From: an uncultured Sulfitobacter sp.
GTDB lineage: Bacteria; Pseudomonadota; Alphaproteobacteria; Rhodobacterales; Rhodobacteraceae
NCBI GenBank assembly: GCA_947502265.1
Contig: CANMZB010000012.1
Location: 83,644-147,643, forward strand
Direction: 5' to 3'
DNA length: 64,000 bases
Shown here: in pieces, positions 9,238-16,958 of the stretch
How positions within the stretch are numbered: position 1 is the first letter of the stretch
Layout of the letters: every line of letters starts with the position of its first letter
Position numbers and translations under genes: made by a program
The notes under the pieces: generated by a model
What the model saw: only the letters and a program-made list of their open reading frames with translations
What the model was told of the DNA's origin: nothing
The model's database searches: none

Positions 9238-10797
9238 TTACAGCATAACTTCGATCAGGCGCGGACCCGTCCCCGACAGACCTTCCTCCATTGCCGCCTC
9301 AAGCGCTTCGCATTCTTTGACCTGCTGCGCTTCGACGCCCATCGAGCGGGCCATCTGCACCCAGTCAATTGCTGGGCGGTCGAGAGTGAGCATGTCCATC
9401 GCGCGGGGGCCGGGATTGCGGACACCGACCTTGGTAAGCTCTCCGCGCAGGATTTTATAGCTGCGGTTGGCAAAGATCAGCACCGTAATGTCGAGGTTTT
9501 CACGCGCCATCGTCCAGAGCGCCTGCACCGTGTACATGGCGGAACCGTCCCCGATCATGGCCAGCACCTTGCGGTCGGGACAGGCGACGGCAGCGCCGAT
9601 GGCCACGGGCATGCCATAGCCGATAGAACCGCCGCAATTGTTGAGCCAATCGTGTTTGGGTGCCCCTTTTGTCACCGGAAAGAACGCGCGCCCGGTGGTG
9701 ATGGATTCGTCGACAACAATGGCGTTCTCGGGGATCGCGCGGGCGATGACCGCGGCGAGAGTGTCAAGGTCGATTGCCCCTTCGGGACGGTCGGGCAGTT
9801 CGGCCTTGGCAACATGCGCAGGGGGCGTTTCAACAGCGCCCGTGGCGGCGCACAAAGCCTCAAGCGCACCGGTAAGGTCCGCACCCGCATCCGCGAGCTT
9901 GAGGATTTCCGCATCGTCGCGCGTAAGAACGGCGGGCATACCGGGGTAGGCGAAAAATCCGATGGGCGCGCGCGCGCCCAACAGGACGATACGCTTGTAC
10001 GGTTCAAGAGCCTTTAGCGCGATATCAATCGGGTAAGGAACGCGCCCGACAGCAACCCGTCCGGCACCGCGTTCAAGCCGCGCGTTCGACCATTCCGACA
10101 GCAGCTTACAACCTGTTTTCGCCGCAATGCGGCCCGCAGTTTCCAGATTCCCTTCGGTGAGGGCATCGCCGCCCAAAAGCAGCAATGTTTCGGGGCCGTC
10201 CAGCGCGCTGGCGGCCTGTTGCAAAACAGTGTCGTCAAACGGTGTCGGCGCGGGGGCGGCAAGAGCGTCGTGCGCCACGCCGCCGGGCGTCCATGCGGTA
10301 TCGCTGGGCAGGATCAGCGAGGCGATCTGGCCCGGCGCTGTCATTGCGGCTTGCACGGCTTCGGCGGCGTCGCGGCCCACGGTGGCCGACGTGGGCGAGG
10401 TGCGCACCCAATGCGACACAGGGCGCGCGATGCCTTCGATATCCGAGGTCAGCGGCGCGTCGAGTTCGATGTGGCTGGGCGCATGTTCACCGATGATGTT
10501 GACCACGCCGGAGCCTGCCTTTTTGGCGTTGTGCAGGTTTGACAGCCCGTTGGCGAGGCCGGGGCCGAGGTGCAGCAGCGTCGATGCAGGCTTGCCCGCC
10601 ATGCGGTAATACCCATCGGCGGCCCCCGTCGCGACGCCCTCTTGCAGCGCCAGAACCGAACGCATTCCGGCGATGTGATCCAGCGCGGCAACAAAATGCA
10701 TCTCCGAGGTGCCGGGGTTGGAGAAGCAAACCTCCACCCCGTTCGCCAGCAGGGTTTTTACAAGGCTTTCGGCGCCATTCATAGTGTCGTTTGTCAC
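9238..10797 (-). CDS. Thiamine pyrophosphate enzyme, acetolactate synthase large-subunit/benzoylformate decarboxylase-like
   Basis: A protein of 519 residues with the three TPP-enzyme domains. The catalytic glutamate lies in LQEGVATGAADGY near residue 53. The metal/TPP motif GDGSAMYTVQALW followed by FANRSYKIL lies in the C-terminal domain. No small regulatory subunit is encoded beside it, so it is probably not a biosynthetic acetolactate synthase; a 2-oxo-acid decarboxylase in catabolism fits better. Its ATG overlaps the stop of the upstream acyl-CoA ligase by 4 bp, showing co-translation with that ligase and the TAXI TRAP system. A 2-oxo acid may be the transported substrate, which is inference. 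Confidence 0.87.
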   Translation of the reverse strand: MTNDTMNGAESLVKTLLANGVEVCFSNPGTSEMHFVAALDHIAGMRSVLALQEGVATGAADGYYRMAGKPASTLLHLGPGLANGLSNLHNAKKAGSGVVNIIGEHAPSHIELDAPLTSDIEGIARPVSHWVRTSPTSATVGRDAAEAVQAAMTAPGQIASLILPSDTAWTPGGVAHDALAAPAPTPFDDTVLQQAASALDGPETLLLLGGDALTEGNLETAGRIAAKTGCKLLSEWSNARLERGAGRVAVGRVPYPIDIALKALEPYKRIVLLGARAPIGFFAYPGMPAVLTRDDAEILKLADAGADLTGALEALCAATGAVETPPAHVAKAELPDRPEGAIDLDTLAAVIARAIPENAIVVDESITTGRAFFPVTKGAPKHDWLNNCGGSIGYGMPVAIGAAVACPDRKVLAMIGDGSAMYTVQALWTMARENLDITVLIFANRSYKILRGELTKVGVRNPGPRAMDMLTLDRPAIDWVQMARSMGVEAQQVKECEALEAAMEEGLSGTGPRLIEVML

Positions 10798-12368
10798 TGT
10801 GTTTCCTTTTGATTTTCCCAGTAGGGAGCGCGCAGATCCTTTTTCAGGATCTTGCCGATGGTGCTGCGGGGCAGTGTTTCGCGGATCTCGATACCCGAAA
10901 GGCGTTGGCTTTTGCCAAGGATGTTATTGGCGCGGGTGCGGATGTCGTCCGCTGTGCTGGTGGCGCCCGCGCGCAGGACCACAAGGCCCAGCGGCGTCTC
11001 GCCCCACTGCTCGGAGGGCACCCCGATTGCGGCGGCGTCTGTCACGTCCGGATCAGACAGCAGTACGAGTTCGAGATCATTGGCGTAGATGTTCAGCCCG
11101 CCGGAGATGATCATATCCTTTTTGCGATCCGACAGTGTCAAAAAGCCGTCCTTGTCGAACGATCCCATATCGCCCGAGCGGAAATAGGCCTCGCCCTCGG
11201 GGTTGCGCCAGATGTATTCGGCGGTCAGATCATCGCGGCCATAGTAGCCTGCCATCATTGTGGGGCCGCGCCCGCAAACCTCGCCCACTTCGCCGGTCGG
11301 CACTTCGCGGCCTTGCGCGTCGATCAGGCGGATGTCGTTACCGGGGGCCAGCTGGCCCACGGTGTGCAGCTTGGTCGGGTTTTCGTCGGCCACAAGAACC
11401 GTCACGCCGCCACCTTCGGTCAGGCCATAATATTCGAGCAGTTTGCCGGGGAAACGCGCCAGCACGTCTTCCTTCACGTCGCGCCGGAGTGGTGCGGAGG
11501 TCGAGAACTTGATCCGCATCGACGACAGGTCGAACGTGTCGAAATCGGGTATGTCCATGATGCGCTTGTACTGCACGGGAACCAGCATTGTGTGGGTGAT
11601 TTTTTCGCGCTCGGCGATTTGGAGATATTCCAGCGCATCGAATTTCGCCATCAAGTACACGGTGGAGCCGCCAAAGAGGGTCGGAAGGAACGAGACGATT
11701 GTGGTGTTGGAATAAAGCGGCGTGGAAAGCAGCGTGCGGGCATTATCGTCATAACCGTTTGGCGTGACCCGGTCCATCTGCACCGCGCGCATTGCATGAT
11801 TGTGCAGGATGCCTTTGGGGGTGCCGGTGGTGCCGGACGAATAGATCAGGTTGAACGCGTCTTCCATATCGATTTCGATCATCGGATCAGAGGCGTCTGC
11901 GCCGGCAAGCGCGTCTTCATAGCTTTGGAAATCGGGGTGGGTAAAGTCTATGGCAAAGCGTTCAATGGGGAGGGAGGGCAGGAACTCTTCCACCAGATCA
12001 CGGTATTGACCGGCGACGAAAATGGCGCGCGCGCCGCAATCGGTCAGCATCTTGTGCAGCGCAACGGACGACGCCATAGACGACAGCGGCGTGACACAGC
12101 CGCCTGCGCGCAGGATGCCCATGAAAAGCTCTGCATAGGGGATCGAGTTGGGAGAGATCACCGCGATGGTGTCGCCCTTTTGCAACCCCATGCCCAACAG
12201 CAGATTGGCAACTTTGTTGATGCGGGCGTCAAATTCACCCCAGCTCAGGCGGTCATCGCCGCACACAATGGCCGGATTTTCGGGATGTGTCCGGGCATTG
12301 GTGCGGATGGTTTCGACGATGGTTTCGACCGGAGGTGTCTCCGATACGGGTGGGTCGATCTTTATCAT
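10794..12368 (-). CDS. Class I adenylate-forming acyl-CoA ligase (second copy)
   Basis: A protein of 524 residues. Motifs seen are IYSSGTTGTPKG (ATP-binding), YGLTEGGG, YFRSGDMG and PRSTIGKILK with the catalytic lysine. It differs clearly from the ligase at 1660 and is not a recent duplicate. The ATG at 12368 (MIKIDPP) is chosen because the longer version from 12434 would run 61 bp into the permease gene and has no family-like sequence. The Shine-Dalgarno is weak, so translation may be coupled to the upstream permease, whose stop lies 6 bp away. It is in an operon with the TPP enzyme. Confidence 0.9.
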   Translation of the reverse strand: MIKIDPPVSETPPVETIVETIRTNARTHPENPAIVCGDDRLSWGEFDARINKVANLLLGMGLQKGDTIAVISPNSIPYAELFMGILRAGGCVTPLSSMASSVALHKMLTDCGARAIFVAGQYRDLVEEFLPSLPIERFAIDFTHPDFQSYEDALAGADASDPMIEIDMEDAFNLIYSSGTTGTPKGILHNHAMRAVQMDRVTPNGYDDNARTLLSTPLYSNTTIVSFLPTLFGGSTVYLMAKFDALEYLQIAEREKITHTMLVPVQYKRIMDIPDFDTFDLSSMRIKFSTSAPLRRDVKEDVLARFPGKLLEYYGLTEGGGVTVLVADENPTKLHTVGQLAPGNDIRLIDAQGREVPTGEVGEVCGRGPTMMAGYYGRDDLTAEYIWRNPEGEAYFRSGDMGSFDKDGFLTLSDRKKDMIISGGLNIYANDLELVLLSDPDVTDAAAIGVPSEQWGETPLGLVVLRAGATSTADDIRTRANNILGKSQRLSGIEIRETLPRSTIGKILKKDLRAPYWENQKETQ

Positions 12369-12373
12369 GTTTA

Positions 12374-14374
12374 TCAAGCAACTTTCGGTTCTGTATTGTT
12401 GGCCCGCCATGCAACCAGCAGCGGGAGCGCGCATAGGGCCGCACCTATCAGGAAGGAGACGGTGTAGCCCATTTCAAGGATCTCGGTTTTCGGCTTGGCA
12501 ATCATCACACCCCCGAAGAACAACAGCACCCGCAGCGGCAGACCGGCGGCACCGGTGAGGGGACCGACAAGGCTGACGTAGCCTTGCAGCGCGGCTGCGA
12601 TCATCGCCACACCGATCAGCGCACAGGTGAGGGCGACGATGACTTCCCACGCGGGCGCCTGTCCGACCAATGCGGGATTGAGCACAAAGAAGAATGGCGC
12701 GATGTAGATCACACCGCCCAGACGCATCGCCTCGAAGCCGGTTGCGATCGGATTGGAGCCTGCCATGGTGGAGGCCGTGAAGGCACCAAGAGCGACGGGC
12801 GGGGTGATATAGCTGACCATACCCCAGTAAAGGATGAACAGGTGCACAGCGAGCTGGTTCAGTCCGCCCGCTTCGAGCGCGGGCGCTAGAACCACAGCAA
12901 GGAAGATATAACAGGCCGTGACCGTCATTCCCATGCCGAAGATAAACGCGGTCAGCGCGCCCATGAGCACCAGCACCAGTGTGTTGTCACCCGCAAGAAA
13001 GACCAGTTCGTTAACCAATGTGCCGGCAAGTCCCGTGGCAGAAAACGACCCGACGATCAGGCCGACGCCCAGCAGGATGGCGGTCAGCTCTGCCAGACCC
13101 ATGCCAACGCCGACGATCATATTGCCCAGTCGCTCCAGATTAAGACGGTGAGACGTGCGGAACTGGTTCACCACCAGCAAAAGAGCCGTGGCATAGAAGG
13201 GCGCGGATGTCTCGCGGCGCATGACGATCATCATGAACAACAGCAGCGCAAAGACGAAGATATAGGGCCAGCCCTCTTTCATCACCTGCCGAAGCACAGG
13301 CAGATCGGGCTTGGGCAAACCACGCAGGCCGCGCCGTGCGGAATAGCCGTCGATCTGCACGAAAAGGCTGAAATAATAGAGGATGCTGGGGATCGCCGCC
13401 GCCAGCGCAATTTCGACATAGGGGCGCGACAGGAACGATGCCATAATGAACGCCGTGGCCCCCATGATTGGCGGCATCAAAACGCCGCCGGTTGAGGCGC
13501 AGGCCTCTGTTGCGGCGGCGGTTTTGGCGGAGAATCCAGTCTTGCGCATGGCAGGAATAGAGACGGCACCGGTCGTTAATACGTTGGAGATTACCGAGCC
13601 GGACATCGAGCCCATGAAACCGGAGGCAAAGATCGACACCTTTGCCGCGCCGCCCCGATACCCCCCGACCAAGCCCAGAGCCAGATCATTGAAAAACTGC
13701 CCGCCGCCAGTGCGTTGCAGCACCGCGCCGAACAGGATGAAGCCGATGACAACGCCGCCGAAAGCTTTCATCGGGATGCCGAAAGAGCTTTCGGCGGAAT
13801 AGATGTGATAGGGGACTGTCTGCATGAACGTGCTTTGGAAGCCCGAGAACGGGTCCGGCACATGTCCTGCAAAGGTCGGGTAGAACGCAAACAGCGTGAC
13901 AATACAGAAAAGCACCAGCCCGCCCGCACGGCGCGTCGCCTCTAGGATCAGCAGGAAAAAGACGAGCGAAACATATTGCGCGGTCTGGGGTGCCGCATAC
14001 TCCCAGCCCTGCGAAAGGTTGGCCTGTGCGGTCTGGCTTAGATAAACGGTGCTGGCGAGGGCCAGCGCAAAGAGAAACCAATCGAGCAGGGAGGGCGTGC
14101 CGCCCCTGCCGCCGCGAATCTGGAAGATGAGAAAAGCCAGAGCGAGATATAGTCCGCCCAATACATAAAGGTAGCGGCCATCAATCAGGACGATGCCCAG
14201 AATTTGTAGGTTAAAGAGCTGGTTGACCACCAGCAGCAACGAGAACAATGTTCCGGCAACAACCACCCAACGTGCCGGTCCGGCAATCCGCTCTGACGGG
14301 GTGCCACCGTCAATGGCGACTTCCTCAAGGCCCTTTGCGGACAAGGATCCGTCGGGGGTATTCTCGTTGGTCAT
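12374..14374 (-). CDS. TRAP transporter permease, fused 4TM/12TM (TAXI type)
   Basis: A protein of 666 residues with a cytoplasmic N-terminus of about 30 residues and some 17 hydrophobic helices. The first four to five helices match the small DctQ-like subunit and the rest the large DctM-like subunit. The sequence SGSVISNVLTTGAVSIPAMRKTGFSA and the later GMVSYITPPVALGAFTAS are signatures of fused TAXI-type permeases. It imports an organic acid or related solute using a sodium gradient, together with the TAXI binding protein encoded 78 bp upstream. A terminator-like hairpin separates the two genes. Confidence 0.93.
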   Translation of the reverse strand: MTNENTPDGSLSAKGLEEVAIDGGTPSERIAGPARWVVVAGTLFSLLLVVNQLFNLQILGIVLIDGRYLYVLGGLYLALAFLIFQIRGGRGGTPSLLDWFLFALALASTVYLSQTAQANLSQGWEYAAPQTAQYVSLVFFLLILEATRRAGGLVLFCIVTLFAFYPTFAGHVPDPFSGFQSTFMQTVPYHIYSAESSFGIPMKAFGGVVIGFILFGAVLQRTGGGQFFNDLALGLVGGYRGGAAKVSIFASGFMGSMSGSVISNVLTTGAVSIPAMRKTGFSAKTAAATEACASTGGVLMPPIMGATAFIMASFLSRPYVEIALAAAIPSILYYFSLFVQIDGYSARRGLRGLPKPDLPVLRQVMKEGWPYIFVFALLLFMMIVMRRETSAPFYATALLLVVNQFRTSHRLNLERLGNMIVGVGMGLAELTAILLGVGLIVGSFSATGLAGTLVNELVFLAGDNTLVLVLMGALTAFIFGMGMTVTACYIFLAVVLAPALEAGGLNQLAVHLFILYWGMVSYITPPVALGAFTASTMAGSNPIATGFEAMRLGGVIYIAPFFFVLNPALVGQAPAWEVIVALTCALIGVAMIAAALQGYVSLVGPLTGAAGLPLRVLLFFGGVMIAKPKTEILEMGYTVSFLIGAALCALPLLVAWRANNTEPKVA

Positions 14375-14401
14375 GATTTGGCTCTCAACTGGGTCAGCGT
14401 G

Positions 14402-14434
14402 AAAAAAACCGGCCGGCGTTGTCCGCCGACCGGT
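14402..14434 (-). terminator. Attenuating terminator between TAXI binding protein and permease genes
   Basis: On the minus strand a GC-rich hairpin (ACCGG-x-CGGCG paired with CGCCG-x-CCGGT, 5-base loop, one mismatch) is followed by seven T residues. It lies just after the binding-protein gene and before the permease gene. In TRAP and ABC operons such partial terminators raise binding-protein output over permease. Leakiness is inferred from the downstream genes having no evident promoter of their own. Confidence 0.75.
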
Positions 14435-14452
14435 CGTATCAAGAGGCTCGGA

Positions 14453-15589
14453 TCAGAATGTGACCTCGAAGCCGCCGTCTTTCAACGCCTGGCGGCGTGC
14501 GTCGGCCCATGCGGCTTCCCAATCGTCAGGGTTGATGGCATCCAGAGCGTTCCATGCCTCGGAAAGTGCTGTCTGCCGCGCGATCAGCTTGTCATTGTGG
14601 GCTTGCGCCGCATCCGTCCAGATACCCTGTTCTGTGTAATAACGGATAGCCCCGTCGTGGTAGGGAACAACCCATTCCAGATTCTGCTTGTCCATCGCCC
14701 AGCCGTCGATGCCGGGGGCTTTGCCCGCATAGCCGGGGAACAGTTCGACCATTGCTTTGGTCATGTTGTAAACAAGGCTCTCGTCGGTTTCTACAATCGC
14801 GGTCAGCACCGGATAGGCATAGCCCGCACCCTGATAACCGTCTGTGCCATCAATGTTCGCACCGACCGAGGCTTTGTTCGCGACAAAGAATGGAGCAATG
14901 GCGCTCATCGCCTTCAGACCTTCGGCATTGTCAGGATCAATCGGTGGCCAGAACAGGCCACGCGGACCTGCGGCAGCCTCATAGGCCCTGCCGGAGTTGG
15001 TGGAGGCGAACACCGCATCGACCTGATTTTCGATCAGACCTGTCCAGCTTGCGCCAAAGCCGCCGAAATCAACACGCTCGACATCATCCCAAGTCAGCCC
15101 GCCATAGGCGAGGTACGCTTGGGTATTCACGTTCAACGCAGGCGCGCCGACAATAAAGGCCACGCGCTTGCCCTTGAGATCCGAGTAGTTCTTGATGCCA
15201 AGATCGTCCGGCACGCCCACGGACAGGTTGATTTCGCCACCGTTGTTGGCCAACAGCACGCGGATCGGCTGTGGCCCCCAGTTTTTGGCACCGAAGTCAA
15301 ACACACCCTCTTGCGCCATATAGCTGCCGCCAACACCGGTGGCAGAAAATTGCACACGCCCCTGACGCAGTGGTTCTGTGCGCGAGACGTCGTTTTTGCC
15401 GGGCAGCACCCGCAGGTTTACGCCCGTTGCGTCCTGCAAGGCGGCGCCAATGGCGACCGCTTGGTTATAGCCTGCCGATCCGGTGTCGTAGGCTGTCCAG
15501 CTGAGTTGTTTTGGTAAATCAAATTCTTGCGCTGTGACCATCGTTGCCGACAGCCCCAGAACGGCGATTGCCGATGTAAGGTACTTCAT
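14453..15589 (-). CDS. TAXI family TRAP transporter solute-binding protein
   Basis: A protein of 378 residues with a signal peptide (MKYLTSAIAVLGLSATMVTAQ, cleavage near residue 21). The mature part has the TAXI-type fold, with WTAYDTGSAGYNQAVAIG at the start, KGKRVAFIVGAPALN in the middle, and the repeated lobes of a periplasmic receptor. It captures the substrate in the periplasm and delivers it to the fused permease. The ligand cannot be assigned; neighbouring ligase and TPP enzyme suggest a carboxylic or 2-oxo acid. It is the first gene of a five-gene minus-strand cluster, and two palindromes lie upstream. Confidence 0.93.
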   Translation of the reverse strand: MKYLTSAIAVLGLSATMVTAQEFDLPKQLSWTAYDTGSAGYNQAVAIGAALQDATGVNLRVLPGKNDVSRTEPLRQGRVQFSATGVGGSYMAQEGVFDFGAKNWGPQPIRVLLANNGGEINLSVGVPDDLGIKNYSDLKGKRVAFIVGAPALNVNTQAYLAYGGLTWDDVERVDFGGFGASWTGLIENQVDAVFASTNSGRAYEAAAGPRGLFWPPIDPDNAEGLKAMSAIAPFFVANKASVGANIDGTDGYQGAGYAYPVLTAIVETDESLVYNMTKAMVELFPGYAGKAPGIDGWAMDKQNLEWVVPYHDGAIRYYTEQGIWTDAAQAHNDKLIARQTALSEAWNALDAINPDDWEAAWADARRQALKDGGFEVTF

Positions 15590-15665
15590 AGTGTCCTCCC
15601 TTTTATGGTTCTCCGAACCTGCCGAAACGACAGATGGTCCGGACCGGCGATAATCATCGCTTTTT

Positions 15666-15678
15666 GAAACGACGTTTC
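15666..15678. promoter_or_regulatory. Palindrome GAAACG-A-CGTTTC upstream of TAXI operon
   Basis: A perfect 13-bp inverted repeat, 77 bp upstream of the binding-protein start codon. A partial copy (GAAACGACAG) occurs nearer the gene around 15624-15633. The symmetric GAAAC/GTTTC half-sites resemble operators of IclR-type regulators such as KdgR, but no regulator gene of that type is adjacent, so the binding factor is unknown. Confidence 0.45.
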
Positions 15679-15709
15679 GCTCTTCGGAATAGCGTAGGAG
15701 TTTTGCGTT

Positions 15710-15724
15710 TCAGTTGTCAACTGA
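15710..15724. promoter_or_regulatory. Palindrome TCAGTTG-T-CAACTGA upstream of TAXI operon
   Basis: A perfect 15-bp inverted repeat centred 45 bp from the GAAACG palindrome. The core TTGTCAA with flanking symmetry is like GntR-family operators. It lies between the divergent TAXI binding protein gene and mnmH, so it could act on either. The regulator is not encoded nearby. Confidence 0.45.
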
Positions 15725-15911
15725 CGTTAAGTCAAAATAACCGATGATCGCGCGCAAGAAACGGCACCCTATCAGGCAGGCATTTGCGCGGGTGGGTGGC
15801 GCAGGCGTGGCGGAGATCAGCGCTTTGTCCGTCGTCCGCTACACTGCTTTGCACTAGACCCTGCCTGTGCAAGGAATAGAACGGGGTATTCCCGCCGCCT
15901 GGAGGCCGCCG

Positions 15912-16958
15912 ATGATTCCGCACACCCTCACGTCACTATCCTCTATCGCCGAAATCGGTGCGGATATGATTATCGACGTGCGCGCACCGTCCGAGTTTGC
16001 CGTGGACCATGTGCCGGGCGCGGTCAACCTGCCGGTTTTGACGGACGCGGAGCGCGCCGAAGTCGGCACGATTTTCACCCGTAAAAGCGCGTTTCTGGCG
16101 CGCAAGGTCGGTGCCGCGCTGGTTGCCGCGAATGCCGCGCGCCATCTGCAAGGACCGCTTGCGCAGATGCAGGGTGATTGGCAGCCGTTGCTGTATTGCT
16201 GGCGCGGGGGCCAGCGTTCAGGTGCCTTTGCCACGATCCTCGATCAGGTCGGATGGCGGGTGCATTTGATCGAAGGGGGCTATCGCAGCTATCGCAAACA
16301 GGTGAGTACGATGCTGTATGATGCACCGCTGCCGCACCGGATCATGCTGCTTGATGGCGGGACCGGCACGGCCAAGACCGCATTGCTGCATTACCTGCGC
16401 GAGGCCGGTGCGCAGATACTTGATCTTGAAGGGTTGGCGGGGCATCGCGGATCGCTTTTTGGCGCGCTGGATGCCGCGCAACCGTCGCAAAAGATGTTCG
16501 AATCCCGTTTGGCGACGGCCCTAGGCGCGCTCGATCCGGCGCGGCTGACGTGGGTAGAGGGCGAAAGCAGCAAGATAGGCGCACGGATAATCCCGCCCGC
16601 GTTGTGGTCCGTGATGGGCGCGGCACCGCGGATCGAGGTCAGCGCACCGCTGCGCGCGCGCGCCGCGTTCCTCAGCAGCGCCTACGTCGACCTGACGCAA
16701 AACGCGGCGATGCTTGCCCGCCGGATTGACCAATTGCGCCCCTATCATGCGGCGGACACGATTGCGCTGTGGCAGGCGTTGGCCGGAGCAGCGGAGTGGG
16801 AGGTCCTTGCGCGCCACCTTATGGCCGAGCACTACGATCCGCGCTATGCCAAATCGCAGGCCCGCGCCGAACAAGCGCCAGAGCGTCTGGCGCTGGAGGC
16901 TCTGGACCCGCAGACGCTGAAGGGTGCGGCGCGCGATCTGATGGCGCGGTTCAGCTGA
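15912..16958 (+). CDS. mnmH: tRNA 2-selenouridine synthase MnmH (SelU/YbbB)
   Basis: A protein of 348 residues. An N-terminal rhodanese domain carries the active cysteine in YCWRGGQRSGA (about residue 97), and a C-terminal P-loop domain follows with LDGGTGTAKT near residue 147. The enzyme replaces sulfur in 2-thiouridine at the wobble base of certain tRNAs with selenium, using selenophosphate from SelD. The ATG at 15912 has GGAGG 6 bp before it and gives the family N-terminus. The gene converges on selD and overlaps it by 8 bp, tying both to selenium use. MnmH shows that selenium has a second fate here, besides selenocysteine. Confidence 0.93.
   Translation: MIPHTLTSLSSIAEIGADMIIDVRAPSEFAVDHVPGAVNLPVLTDAERAEVGTIFTRKSAFLARKVGAALVAANAARHLQGPLAQMQGDWQPLLYCWRGGQRSGAFATILDQVGWRVHLIEGGYRSYRKQVSTMLYDAPLPHRIMLLDGGTGTAKTALLHYLREAGAQILDLEGLAGHRGSLFGALDAAQPSQKMFESRLATALGALDPARLTWVEGESSKIGARIIPPALWSVMGAAPRIEVSAPLRARAAFLSSAYVDLTQNAAMLARRIDQLRPYHAADTIALWQALAGAAEWEVLARHLMAEHYDPRYAKSQARAEQAPERLALEALDPQTLKGAARDLMARFS

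Noticed and set aside
10791..12467. 558-codon plus-strand frame opposite the second acyl-CoA ligase
   Set aside because: It is antisense to a gene with all ANL motifs; it has no recognisable domain and a shadow-like composition.
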